The notes: a model not told the origin generated them from the sequence alone. A DNA stretch of 64,000 nucleotides from Torreya grandis (GCA_037957365.1 JARHVA010000081.1:5117001-5181000), one strand, 5' to 3'; shown: positions 12,915 through 24,361, numbered from the stretch's first letter. Made by a program: numbers and translations.

Positions 12915-14760
12915 TGCTAATATATCTCAACAATAAATCAATGGCTGCTAGCTCATCACCATAGGGCTCATTTAGCTCAAAGCCCCCTTGATATGCATTA
13001 TGGAATGACTTGTCCCCTTCTACTTTATTGAGGATCCTATCAAACTAATCCTTTGGTTGATTATTTCCTTCATGAAGAAGGGTTACTATTATGATGTCTA
13101 GAATGAGATCAAAAACTACTTTCTCATCCCAGTGGACATCATCTTCTCACTCAAGGCTCTCTTCTTCAAAGATTTCATCAAGATGTGCAGGCCTCATCTT
13201 TTCTTGCTAAAAAACAAGAGTCTCTAGTTGTTTAAATACATGCTCCTGATCCTCCTCCAACTCAATTTCCATGGCATGGTCATTCTCCTCATCAAAACAA
13301 CTAGTAATTTCATCAAACAAAGAGGGAGAGATCTCATCATGCTTACATTCTTCATCATCCATTGTCGACAAATAAAGTTTGTCAACCTCATCTTCATATT
13401 ATTGGAACATCTACATATATGCATGACCTATGTCTTCTCCATTGTTGATTATGTCTTCAAAAGGAGCATCCATGATGATTTCATCCTCATTATCACTTGA
13501 GAGGGCCTCTTGATCAGCCACAAACTGGATCCTTTCATCTTCAATTGCCTCTTTCAAAATAGGTTCCTCCTTGAGAAGGGATGAAATGGAAGGATGGTGG
13601 TTAAACTCATGTGGAAGATGAGGCAAACCTTGAGTTAGAATCAAATGATCCTCTTCCTTAAATTTGGATAGAAATTCATCCACATCAGATGTGGCTTGAT
13701 AGATCTCTTAGAGGGGTGTAGATGGGGTGTCTTCAGATGTAGGATCTTCTACTTGGTTTAAACCATCCATCACACCTTGGTTGAGGAACCTTATTCTGGA
13801 ATCCAACTCTACAATTTGCTTGGCTATATTCTCTTAGAAGAGCCTTTCTTAGAGGGAACAAGAAGCATCATGATGAGTAGGATAAACTTCATCTTCTTTA
13901 AGGCTTATATCAAAATGAATAGGCCTCTCTTCCTTCTTTTTCCTACCCCATGATTCTATTATTTGATTCCAATGAAGACCTTGGGATTGGAACTCTTCCC
14001 TTGTGAATAGGTAGCAAATTTATCCTCTTCAAGGTCTTGAGATGGTTCATGATAGGCACTCCTATGCTATAATACTTGAAGAGGTTGAGGGAGACTGGGA
14101 AGGGTCTACTCATACACACAAAGAGATTCTTCAAGAGAGACGTGTTGCTTTCCAAAATCTATAGGGTGATTTCCATCAAAAGAGGGTCCAAATTCTAAAG
14201 AATTGAGAAGGTTAGTCTCCATGAGAGGCTTTTCTAATGACCTTTAGTGTTGGAAATCTAGATGCAAAGGATTAAGACTAAGAGTGGCTAATGCATCAGA
14301 TGAGCTAGAAGATTAGATTTGGTGAGCAAGGGTTATTTGGTAGAAATTATTTGGTGTACAAGAGGGGACTTTATTTTGAGTAAGAGGGGGCTGCTTTAGG
14401 TTGGGAAAAGGAATGCAAGGTTGATTACCTTGAATGAATGGAGTCTTCCATCTCGCCAGTTCCTCCTTCATAGATTGCAAGGACTGAGCTTGACTAAATA
14501 GGCACTCCTCTTTGAACATCATCTCTTATTGATATCTATTCTGCTCCTCTAATCTATCTATCTCCATCACTTATTTCTCAAACTCCAGCATTATTTCCCT
14601 CACACTAGGTGAAGGGCAACTAGGAGAGCTACTTGAGGTGATTCCATGAATAACCTGATCTTGATCAAAACTATATGAAGGAACATAAGGCCCATGTTGC
14701 TCAGAAATTGGATTATGCATACCAAAAAGTGATTTCATGTGGCACTAAGACTGCTTAACT
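12915..14760 (-). pseudogene. gag-like protein remnant with acidic C-terminal half (C1)
   Basis: Minus-strand reading from near the PBS. The N-terminal part (about 14720-14310) has MHNPISEQHGPYVPSYS, a short coiled-coil-like block MEIDRLEEQNRYQ, and a Pro/Gln-rich segment. Around 14120-13700 the frame changes at least once. From about 13700 to 12915 one frame with few stops encodes a very acidic protein with blocks such as SSDNEDEIIMDAPFEDI, TMDDEECKHDEISPSLFDE and EIELEEDQEHVFKQLE, ending at TAG. Its position right after the PBS suggests a gag-position ORF of a non-autonomous element. No zinc knuckle or capsid motif was found. The acidic half is not matched to any family I know. C2 keeps the N-terminal half in the same orientation. 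Confidence 0.6.
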
Positions 14761-14866
14761 AGCTAATTCAACTCAAAGTTACCATTGGCATTGGGTGAAA
14801 ATCCTCCAAAGGCTGGTTGGTCGAAGAACACACCATAATTCTTCAACTTTTTGGACAAAAAAAATT

Positions 14867-14885
14867 TCCCACTGGGCATGCCATA
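14867..14885 (-). promoter_or_regulatory. PBS-like site inside LTR B2
   Basis: On the minus strand, TATGGCATGCCCAGTGGGA lies about 6 bases after the LTR end. The matching place by B3 (18628-18648) reads TTTTGGTATGTTTGGTGGAC, differing mainly by C-to-T type changes. Its position and shape (TGGnATGCCCAGTGGGA) fit a tRNA primer site, but I cannot name the tRNA. Confidence 0.45.
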
Positions 14886-14891
14886 AACTAT

Positions 14892-17174
14892 TGATGCAAT
14901 GAATTACACCCTCTAAAGGGAGGCTTAACTCTCTTTATCCATGCAACACAAAAAAGACATCCCTCTTATTATGGGTTGCAAACATGAGGGATGAATATCT
15001 AGATTAGGGGATAGCTCCCCTTGAGCACCTTGAGGCCCTAGATCTCCTACTGCTAGTAATGGGGGGGATAAAAAGGGTGAGAAAATAATAAAAATGGGAC
15101 CTAAGATAAAAGGTGATGCACCAAAATAATTAGTCTGCTCAACTTTGGCATACACTTTGAACCATGGACAACAATCATACACTTCACTTAGGTGAAAAAA
15201 ACTTCCTTGCATTAGTATTTTAGTAGGGGGTCCTATGAAGATACATGGAGGAAGAAACTAGCATAAGAAGTGTTCTAAGACACACTACTGCGTAGCCTAT
15301 TCACTTGCCTATACTTCTTCAGACACTTCTTATGACCTATAAGAGAAGAAAATCACTATGCACTAGATATGCTAGAATAAAATTAAGAAAGCATGAAAAT
15401 AAAATGACTTAACACAAGATACAACCATAAACATATGCAAAAGTGCAAGCTCAAATGGAGGGAAAATGCTCATTCTGATTTAAGGTAAATTCCTTCAGGG
15501 CTTCACCATATAAGCTAATAGCTATTTTATCAAATGAAAAGTTACAAATATATAGAGAAATAGAAACAAGATAGATGATAAATAAAGGAATGGAAACCCA
15601 TGTTGAGTTAAACACTTCTGTAGAGACCAAAAGACCATGCTACTATTACTTTCTTTGAACTACCTATGGGATCCATGTTATAGGATGTCTAAACCATGGT
15701 TTCTATTGTCCTTGGGATAAAAAATAATGGGAGACCATCCCTAGAAACTAACAAGGCCATTTTGAGTTATTGTGATTGACTATGCTCTCTTTAACACCTA
15801 GACGTGACTTGGATGCACATTAATGTTGAAGCATGAAAACACAGGACACTGGTCTCTATAGTTCAAAAACTAATCTATTTTATTGGTTTTCAGTAGATAT
15901 ATTCTACCTAAATGTATTAACTCCCTTTGATGAGTTATTCATGCCACCTATATCGATCTAAGTGGTCATTGATTCTACCTTTTGTCTTTGTCAATAGTTG
16001 GAATTGTTTTGAGTTTTTTCTTTTTCACTTTATCTTTGCCCATGTTTTTTCTCTTTCCTTCAACTTCTCTTTTGCCTTGATTTCTCTTGTTTTTTCTTTA
16101 CTCATTCAAGCCTTTGGGTTCTTTGTGAGTTTATCTTTGATATGTCCTTCAAACAAAATGTCTAAAGGAATTCCTTCAAACATTTTGTTCGAACAAATTC
16201 TCCTTGGCTTTGTTCCTTGCCTTCTTGGCTTGGTTCTTTGCATTGTCAGCCTTCAAGATTTCTATGACCATTGAATTTCTTTGAAAAAAATATCTAAAGG
16301 AATTCCTTCAGACATTTTGTCTTAAGGAATTCAAAGTTTTCCTTTGGATGAAATGTTTAAAGGAATTACTTTGGACATTTTTTCCAAAGGAAAATTCTTT
16401 CACTTCAAACATGCCCTTTGAGATTCTTGTCTTTGCCACTTTTCTTCAATCAAATACCCTCTATAAGGGAATTTTGAGCCAAAGTGCCCTTAGAGCTTAT
16501 AGAAATGGTCCATGTATTTCTCAAAGTGCCCTCTGCAAGGGTATTTTGAGCCTCTAGTTGCCCTTTGAAACTTTTGTATTGGTCCTCACATTGATGAAAA
16601 ACCCTTCACAAGGGCACTTGCTTCTAGACTTACCCTTCATCCTTTCTTCAATTATCCTTTGAAAAGTCCACTTTCTTGTTTATGTTCCCTCTAAATAAAA
16701 TCTTTTCCTTTGGCGAGCTGCATATACCAATTCAGGTCCTTCACTTGATTTTACTTATGTACACGTACACAAACCCTTCACTAAATAGACCATTTTCTCA
16801 TGATCTTACTTTAGGTTTTTCATCAACTTTAACTCATAAAATAATTACACTTGGAAAACCTGATTTGGTTTGCCAAGACCAAATCAGGTTTTCCAAGTGT
16901 CTCTACTTATAAACCTTTATAATTAAATACATTTGCAAAGATAAATTCTTTAATTATGAAAATTTCATAAGTAAAGTCATTCAGAAAACTTAAAATTCAC
17001 TATTATAGGTGAATTTGACAAACCCAAAATACACTTTCAGAATGAGGGAAACACCTATATTTTTCATGAAAAAGGTCTATAGGACATTTTAAGTAAACCT
17101 AAGGGATGATCTATCCAAAACATGGGTTTGAATCTTGAAAATAAATAAGAGGGGGTGCCTAATTTTGGCCTAAG
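14892..17174 (-). repeat. LTR B2 (middle LTR of the array)
   Basis: It starts TGATGCAATGAATTACACCC and runs parallel to B1 through all main landmarks to the GGGGGTGCCTAATTTTGGCC block near 17170. A second fragment of the same LTR follows directly at 17175-17340, so a local duplication happened here. Confidence 0.75.
16143..16400. repeat. palindromic GAATTC repeats in LTR B2
   Basis: Three clusters (about 16145-16200, 16270-16330 and 16345-16395) of the same palindromic unit seen in B1 and B3, here more degenerate (GGAATTCCTTCAnACATTTT, GGAATTACTTTGGACATTTT). Copy number and sequence differ from B1 and B3, so the units turn over faster than the rest of the LTR. Confidence 0.75.
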
Positions 17175-17340
17175 AATTTCAACCTTGGGTTGCCTTCTTA
17201 AGTTTTCCTTTGGATGAAATGTTTGAAGGACATTACTTTGGACATTTTTTCCAAAGGAAAATTCTTTCCACTTGTCGCTTTTCCTGATTGGCTTGTATCT
17301 AAGGGCAATGCCCTTCGAGATTCTTGTCTTTGCCACTCTA
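17175..17340. repeat. duplicated LTR fragment beside B2
   Basis: AATTTCAACCTTGGGTTGCC to CTTGTCTTTGCCACTCTAG repeats the part of the LTR found at about 16330-16445 in B2 and 20115-20260 in B3. It sits between the B2 end and internal copy C2, and one GAATTC-type palindrome relic (near 17220-17260) is included. It has no coding role. Confidence 0.6.
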
Positions 17341-18652
17341 GAATAAACAAAGATTTCTTAATAGCATAAAGTCAGGATGCATCTTGGAGAATTCAATAAT
17401 AGCCTTGTGTGTAATTCTTTTTTCAAGTAAGTTCTCAAATAAGATATATATCACCATCTTGTCTTGCACTCCAACTCTAGAATTTTCTTGGCTATATTCT
17501 CTTGGAAGAGACTTTCTTGGAGGTGAAAAATCTATCATCATGATGAGTAGGAACCTCATTCCAGAATCCAACTCTAAAATTTTCGCTATATTCTCTTGGA
17601 AGAGACTTTCTTAGAGGGAAAAATCATCATCATGATGAGTAGGATAAGATCTTCTTCAAGGATTCTATCAAAATGAATAGGCCTCTCCTCCTTCTTCCTA
17701 CCCCATGATTCTATTATTTGTTTCCAACTCATGACCTTGGGATTGGAACTCTTCACTTGTTAATAGGTAACAACTTTATCATCTTCAAGGTCCTGATCTA
17801 GTTCATGATAGGAACTCCTATTATAAAATACTTGATAAGGTTGAGGGAGATTGGGAAGGGTCTGCTCATGCACATGAAGAGTTACTTTAAGAGAGATGTG
17901 TGCTTTCCAAATGATATAGGGTGATTTCCATCAAAAGAGGGTCCACATTATAAATAATTGAGAAGGTTAGTCTTCATGAGAGGTTGTTCTGATGCTCTTT
18001 TGTGTTGGAAATCTATATGCAAATGATTAAGAGTAGGGGTGGTCAATGCATCAGATGAGCTAGAAGATTGGATTTGGTGAGCAAGGGCTATTTAGTATAA
18101 AGGATTTGGTGTACAAAAGGGGACTTTATTTTGAGTAGGATGGGGCTACTTTGGGATGGGAAACAGAAGGCAAGGGTGATTTCCTTGAATTAATGGACTT
18201 TTACACCTTGTTATTTCCTTCTTCATGGATTGAAAGCCTTGAGCTTGACTAAATAAGCACTCCTCTTTGTATATCAACTCTTATTGATATCTATTTTGCT
18301 CCTCCAATCTATCTATCTCCATCACTTGCTTCTCAAAATTCAAAATTATTTCCCTCAAACTATGTAAAGGGAAACTAGGAGGGATACTTGATGTGATTCC
18401 ATGAACAAATTTAGCTTGATCATAACTATATGAAGGAACACAAGGCCCGTGCTGCTCAAAAATGGGATTATGCATACCAAAAAGTGATTTCTTAATTACA
18501 TTGTCATTAAGACTACATAACTAGCTGATTCAACTCATAGTTACCATTGGTGTTGGGTGAAAAGCCTCCAAATGTTGGTTGGTCTAATAACACACCAAAA
18601 CTATTCAACTTTTTGGACAAAAAACTTGTCCACCAAACATACCAAAAATTGT
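17341..18652 (-). pseudogene. internal region C2 with N-terminal half of the gag-like ORF
   Basis: Matches C1 from about 13790 to 14885. On the minus strand the clearest run is 18475-18281 (MHNPIFEQHGPCVPSYSYDQ... MEIDRLEEQNRYQ), almost the same protein as in C1. It is followed by the Pro/Gln-rich segment and a Ser-rich SSSSSDAL block. The acidic C-terminal half found in C1 is absent, so this copy has an internal deletion. A short tandem duplication (about 90 bp, ATATTCTCTTGGAAGAGACT) lies at about 17470-17640. Right next to B3 the PBS-like site is still visible. Confidence 0.6.
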
Positions 18653-20705
18653 TGACATAATGGATTGCACCCTCTGAAGGGAGGCTCAACTCTCTTCATC
18701 CATGCAACACAATGGAGACATCCCTCTTGTTTTCATTTGAAAACATGAGGGATGAATCTATAGATTAGGGGATAACTCCCCTTGATGCACCTTGAGGCCC
18801 GACATCTCTTATTGCTAATAACGAGAGGGGGATGAAAAGGGAGATAAAGTATAGAAAATGGGACCTAAGCTAAGAGGTGATGCACCAAAATAATTAGTCT
18901 ACTCAGCTTTGGCATACACTTTGAACCATGGATAGAAAGCATACACTTCATTTAGGTGAGAAAAACTTCCTTGCATTTTTATTTTAGTAGGGGGTCCTAT
19001 GAAGATATAGGGAGGAAGAAACTAGCACAAGAGGTGTTCTAAGACACATTACTGCATATACTATTCACTTGCCTATACTTATTTAGACACTTATTATGAC
19101 CTAAAAGAGAATAAAATCACTATGCACTAGATATTCTATAATAAACTTATGAAATCATGAAAATAAAATGACTTAACACAAGATAAAAACATAGACATAT
19201 GCAAAAGTGCAAGCTCAAATGGAGGTAAAATGCTCTTTCTGATTCAAGGTAAATTCCTTCAGGGCTTTGCCATACAAGCTGAGAGATATTTTATCAAATG
19301 AGAAGTTAAAAATATATAGAGAAATGGAAACAAGATATCTAACAAATCAAGGAATGGAAACCCATGCTGAGTTAAACACTTCTACATAGACCAAAAGACC
19401 ATGTTGATGTCACTTTCTTTGAACATCCTATGGGATCCATGTTTTAGGCTTTCCAAACCATCATTTTTGATTTCCTTGGGTTTTAAAAGCATGGGAGACC
19501 ATCCCAAGCAACTGACAAGGACATTACAAGTTATTGTGACTGAATATGCTCTCTTTAATACCTAGACATGACTTGGATGCACATTAATGGTGAAGCATGA
19601 AAACATGGGATGTTGGTCTCTATAGTTCAAAAACCAGTCTATTTTATTAGTTTTTGATAGATATATTCTACTTAAATTTATTAATTCCCTTTGTTGAGTA
19701 TTTCATGCCACCTTTCTCAATTTGAGTGGTCATTGATTCTGCCCTTTGTATTTTCCACTTTGTCTTTGCATGTTTTATCTCTTTCCTTCGACTTCTCCTT
19801 TGCCTTGGTTTCTCCTATTTTGTCTTTACTCATTTAGGCCTTTAGTTTCTTGGTGGGTTTCTCTTTAAAATTTCCTTCATACAAAATGTCCAAAGGAATT
19901 CCTTCAGACATTTTATTCAAAGGAATTCCTTTGAACATTTTGTCTGAAGGAATTCCTTTAGACATTTTGTCTAAAGGAATTCCTTCAAACGTTTTGTCTG
20001 AAGGAATTCTCCTTAGCGTGCTTCTTTGTGTTGTTAACCTTTAGTATTTATATGACCATCAAATTTCTTCAGATACAATGTTTGAAAGAATTCCTTTAGA
20101 TATTTTGTTTGAAGGAATTCAACCTTGGCTTTCCTTCTTCAGTTTTCCTTTGGACGAAATGTCTGAAGGAATTCCTTCAGACATTTTGTCTAAATGAAAA
20201 CTCCTTCCACTTATCACTTTTCCCGAAGGGTAATTATTCTTTAGGGTTCTTGTCTTTTCCCCTTTGCTTCAACCAACTACCCTCTACAAGGGCATTTCAA
20301 GCCAAAAGTACCCTTAAAGTTTATGGAAATGGTCCCTGTATTTCTCAAAGTGCCCTCTATAAGGGCATTTTGAGCCTCTAGTTGCCCTTCAAAAATTTTG
20401 TATTGGTCCTCACACTGACAAAAATCCCTCCATAAGGGCATTTTATTTTATACTTACCCTTTATCCTTTCTTTAATTGTCCTTCAAAAAAGTGAAAAGTC
20501 CACTTTATTTGATTATGTGTCATTCAAATAAAATACATACCTTTGGCAAGATGCATAGACCAAATTGGGTCCTCCACTTGCTTTTACTTATAAAATCAAA
20601 CAAGTAATACACCTGAACAAACTTGAATTTCACTAGATAGACCATTTCAAACCTCTCATGAGCTCTTACTTTGGGTTTTGCATCAACTTCCACTCATAAA
20701 ATAAT
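18653..20705 (-). repeat. LTR B3 (right-most, truncated)
   Basis: Starts TGACATAATGGATTGCACCC and parallels B1 and B2 to the CACTCATAAAATAAT block at about 20705. There it stops, about 430 bases short of the expected LTR end, and joins gypsy-like sequence (block D1). The truncated end explains why no target duplication matches the CCTAT left of B1. Confidence 0.7.
19875..20200. repeat. longest palindromic GAATTC array, in LTR B3
   Basis: At 19875-20010 a roughly 27-bp unit, GGAATTCCTTnnGACATTTT plus GTCTGAA or a variant, is repeated about five times head to tail. Two further clusters lie at 20068-20125 and 20150-20200. Each unit is its own reverse complement around GAATTC, so neighbouring units can pair in many registers. 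The 64-codon open frame at 19850-20044 is a by-product: 27 bp gives a 9-residue repeat. Confidence 0.88.
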
Positions 20706-21048
20706 ATTTTTCTTCCCAAGGTGTACCTATTTGGATTTCATCACCAAGGGGGAAGTCAACTTGGTTTTTTGGCCAAGTATAAACACATGGTTGATGGTAT
20801 ATATTGGTAAATCACCTGAAACCCTTATCATTGCAATATTGTGAAGTGAAGGGGTAGGCCCCAATACCAAGCTAATATCATCACTAATACAAATCCCTTT
20901 CAGTCTAAACTACATGAAACTATCCATAGATTATTTTCTAGTTCTTTATTATAGCCAACTCCCCATCACATTAATTTCAAAATTTATTATAAATTAACAA
21001 AATTAGGAATGACCAATTAGTTATCATTTTTATTTAAATTTTTTTTCT
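20706..21048 (+). mobile_element. block D1, 5' region of gypsy-like copy 1
   Basis: Matches 56486-56795 by eye: CATCACCAAGGGGGAAG, CAAGTATAAA, CATGGTT, CACCC or similar, ACCCTTATCA, GGGTAGGnCCCAATA, TATAGCCAACTnCCCATCACATTAA and GACCAATTAGTTA. It is cut at TGGTC by copia-1 and continues at 35457. Together with block E it forms the LTR or leader upstream of gag. Confidence 0.7.
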
Positions 21049-21053
21049 TGGTC
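21049..21053. repeat. left target-site duplication of copia-1 (TGGTC)
   Basis: TGGTC directly left of the 5' LTR (TGTTGAA...). The identical five bases stand directly right of the 3' LTR at 35452-35456. Five-base duplications are the rule for copia integrases. Confidence 0.88.
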
Positions 21054-24000
21054 TGTTGAATTATTATCATTGATGTTAATGATACATATTGCATAAGGTT
21101 GATGTCATTGAGATAGTGTGCCTAGTAAACAGTGTGTTGATATATCAAAGGGAATTGATGGAGTGTTGTCACTTAAGTATGTTGTCATGAAAGAGATAAT
21201 TTGAAGGTAACGAATTCCTTATGGTTGCATAAAGTTACAAGTTTTTGAGTAACCTAAGCCTAGTCATGGCATAAAAAGACCTTATAAGAAGGTATGAACA
21301 TGGTGGTTTGGTGAGATGAGTGCACACAAGAATGAGTGATTGTATGATGTTGTTTTATCATGTATATGAGGCATTGGATCACTCATTATAGTCTTAAGGT
21401 GAGCCTAAAGTGGTAGGACCTTCAAACCAAGTCTACACCAAGACCACTTCTAGACCCTGCTTGACCTAATTAGGTATCAAGAATTTTTATAAAGATATAT
21501 GAAGAATGTATTGTTGTGTTTAATTATGAGAGAGTTTTATTGAGTATGTGATTGAGGTGGAAAGTTCATATAAAGAAGCATGAAGGTCAGTTTTAAGGCC
21601 TAATGTGGTTTACAAGTTAAGATCTAGAAGAACAAAGAGAGAGTGTGACCTAACGAAGGGCCATGATCAGATTTAAAGGTGTTTAAGCTCATGTAAGAAT
21701 TTTTAGAGGTGAGGAATGATTTTTCAAGTTTTTTCATGTATGTTTAGGTCAAGGTTTGCAAGAAAAGGCATGAATAGTGCTTTTTAGGTCTATTAAGTGC
21801 ATAAAATGAAGGGTTCTCAATCCAAGAAGGATGTTATTGTGCTCATCATCTCATCAAACCTATGCATGTAAACCTAATATATTCATGTTATATGGTAAGG
21901 GACCTAGCTCAAAATTATAGGTATTTGATTTTAGTTTAAGAGGCTATGCTTTATGACTAATTATTAAGAATGAAAATAGGTTTAAACCCTCTTAAAACCC
22001 TAATAAGGACCCAATGTTGAAGATGTTGATAAAAAGTTCCTAGAATTGATTGGTATGATTAGGTAAGCTATTTGAGGTTTTATTCAACTCTCTTAATCAC
22101 CTATAATTTGGATTGAGTTATTACGTGTGTGACTACACCCTACAAGAAAGTGCTAATTTCTTAGAGATTTGTTGTAGCAATCAGAGTTTACCAAGTCAAA
22201 GTATGAAAATGGATGAGGGTTTAAGCTTGAGACTCATGTTTAATTTCAATTAACATTTATGGACATTTTTTATCCCTTAAGTGTGCTAAACTGGTCATCT
22301 AAGTTAGCCAATCGCTAACAAGCCTAATGGTGGAAATAGTTAAAAACCTAGGTAATAGCGAGAAGATGATTAATAATGTATTCTCACAATAGAATGATGA
22401 AACCAAGTAGATGGAGATGTTTTTTTGGAATAGTATGTCATATTCATGTTTGGTAAAAAAATTTGAGGTTATTAAATATAGTGAAAGAGTTTCTCCCAAG
22501 TTGACCTATTTGGTTCAAATGAGATAGTGAGATATAAGGTCATGAGATTGGTCTGTAAGGCTAATATTTCTCATTTAAATAAATTATATTTATATCTTAG
22601 AATGATATAATGATCTCATAATATCATCTACATGCATCAAAATTCATTTAATATGTCTATATAGGTGTTGGAGGTCTGAGTCACCATGACTGGTCTTTGA
22701 GAAAAATTGGCAATTCTAAGTAAGTTGCAGAGGTGGTTTTGAGGCTCTATGCCATGTGTGATGAAGTATAATTTACTTAATTAAATTTTTTTAGGTATTT
22801 GAGGTTTTTTATATATTATTTATTTTCATGTTTTTGTGAATAAATAATGTGTTATCTTTAATTTTTCAAGGTAGACCTTTTTATGTGTGTAAAAGCCTAA
22901 TGTAAACAATATTAATGATGTGATTCAAGTGGTGGTTGGAGATAAAAAATGTCATGGACCTAAATTTATGATTATGGGTCTATTTCAGTGTATGGAGATA
23001 TTTTTTTGGACTAGTATGTCCTATTCATGTTTTTAAAAAGTTTTGGAGGTCATTAAATATAGTGAAAGATTATCTCCTAAGTTGACCTATTTGGTTCAAA
23101 TGAGATAGTGAGATATAAGGTCATGAGATTGGTCTGTAAGACCAATATTTACCATTTGAATAAATTATATTTATATCATATAATGATATAATTATCTCAT
23201 AATATCAGCTACATGCATCAAAATTCATTTAATATGTCTATATAGGTGTTGGAGGTCTGAGTCACCATGACTAGTCTTTGAGAAAAATTGGCAATTCTAA
23301 GTGAGTAAGTTGTAGAGGTGGTTTTGAGGCTCTATGCCATGTGTGATGAAGTATAATTTACTTAATGAAATTTTTATAGGTATAGGAGGTTTTTTATATA
23401 TGATTTATTATCATGGTTGTGTGAATAAATAATGTGATATCTTTAGTTGTTCATGGCAGACCTTTTTGTGTGTAAAAGCCTAATGTAAATAATACTGATG
23501 ATGTGATTCAAGTGGTGGTTGGAATTAAAAAAAAATCATGTACATAATATGAGATGATTATGGGTCTATTTAAGTGGTTGGAGATGTTTTTTTTGACTAG
23601 TATTTCTTATTCATGTTTGGCAAAAGTTTTGGAGGTCATTAAATATAGTGAAAGAGTTTCTCCCAAGTTGACCTATTTGGTTCAAATGAGATAGTGAGAT
23701 ATAAGGTCATGAGATTGGTCTATAATGCCAATATTTCCCATTTTAATAAATTATATTTTTATCTTATAATGATCTAGTGATCTCATAAGATCATATACAT
23801 GCATCACAATTCATTGAATATGTCTATATAGGTGTTAGAGGTCTGAGTCACCATGACTGGTCTTTGAGAAAAATTGGCAATTCTAAGTGAGTAAGTTGTA
23901 GAGGTGGTTTTTAGGCTCTATGCCATGTGTGATGAATTGTATATATGATTTATTTTCATGGTTGTGTGAATAAATAATGTATTATCTTTAGTTGTTTAAG

Positions 24001-24359
24001 GCAGACCTTTTTATGTGTGTAAATGCCTAATGTAAACAATAATAATGATGTGATTCAAGTGGTGGTTGGAGATTAAAAAAATGTCAAAAACCTAATATGA
24101 GATTATTATGGGTCTATTTGAGTGGTATATGAAGTGCTCCTTCCTTGTATGGAGTTCTAAAGTGTTTTAAAGAGATTAAAGGGTAACGTGCACTAATGAA
24201 GGCCCAATTGAATTAAGTTTCCTTAAGGCCTAAAAGAGGTTTTGGTATTTTATGATGTGACTAACCTATTGTAATTAATTGTTCATGTATTCTTAAGAAG
24301 AATTTAATGAATGTTTTTGAATACACTGATTCACCCTGTCAGAGATTATGCTTCCAATA
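21054..24359 (+). repeat. 5' LTR of copia-1 (expanded, 3.3 kb)
   Basis: Begins TGTTGAATTATTATC and ends near CTTCCAATA at 24359, just before the PBS. It matches the 3' LTR along its length (GCATAAGGTTGATGTCATTG, AGACCTTATAAGAAGGTATG, GAGTCACCATGACTGGTC and so on). It is 1.2 kb longer because a block of about 582 bp occurs three times. The terminal CA has become TA, consistent with C-to-T decay. Confidence 0.9.
22411..24124 (+). repeat. 582-bp block in triplicate inside the 5' LTR
   Basis: Units begin at 22411, 22992 and 23578 with (A/T)TGGAGATnTTTTTTT. Each contains GTTGACCTATTTGGTTCAAA, TAGGTGTTnGAGGTCTGAG, CTCTATGCCATGTGTGATGA and AAGTGGTGGTTGGA in that order. The 3' LTR has one unit (34659-35240). 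Unit 3 is about 40 bp shorter. The units are more like each other than like the 3' LTR unit, so amplification followed or accompanied LTR divergence. Confidence 0.9.
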
Positions 24360-24361
24360 AT

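Larger units (their letters stand above)
12408..14891 (-). mobile_element. internal region C1 of the array element
   Basis: About 2.5 kb between LTRs B1 and B2. Its right end carries the PBS-like motif, most of its length is the minus-strand gag-like pseudogene, and the stretch next to B1 (12408-12910) has no coding sign. C1 is the longer of the two internal copies; C2 lacks the acidic half of the ORF. No pol domain is seen in either orientation. Confidence 0.65.
10046..20705 (-). mobile_element. tandem LTR-internal-LTR-internal-LTR array, non-autonomous element
   Basis: Three copies of a long repeat (B1, B2, B3, starting at 10046, 14892 and 18653) alternate with two copies of an internal region (C1, C2). 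Each repeat starts with TG on the plus strand; B1 ends in CA at 12407. The internal region carries a minus-strand gag-like ORF. A PBS-like sequence lies just inside B2 and B3, so the element points to the left. No RT, integrase or protease is present, so it was mobilised in trans, if it is an LTR element. The order suggests unequal recombination between LTRs of neighbouring copies. The right end is truncated at about 20705, so no target duplication can be read. Confidence 0.75.

Noticed and set aside
13228..13500. Plus-strand 90-codon open frame
   Set aside because: It is opposite the acidic minus-strand ORF; the Glu/Asp-rich codons read backwards give hydrophobic strings.
19875..20010. Regular repeats as a CRISPR array
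   Set aside because: Units are head to tail without unique spacers, each is a palindrome, and the sequence is plant nuclear LTR DNA.
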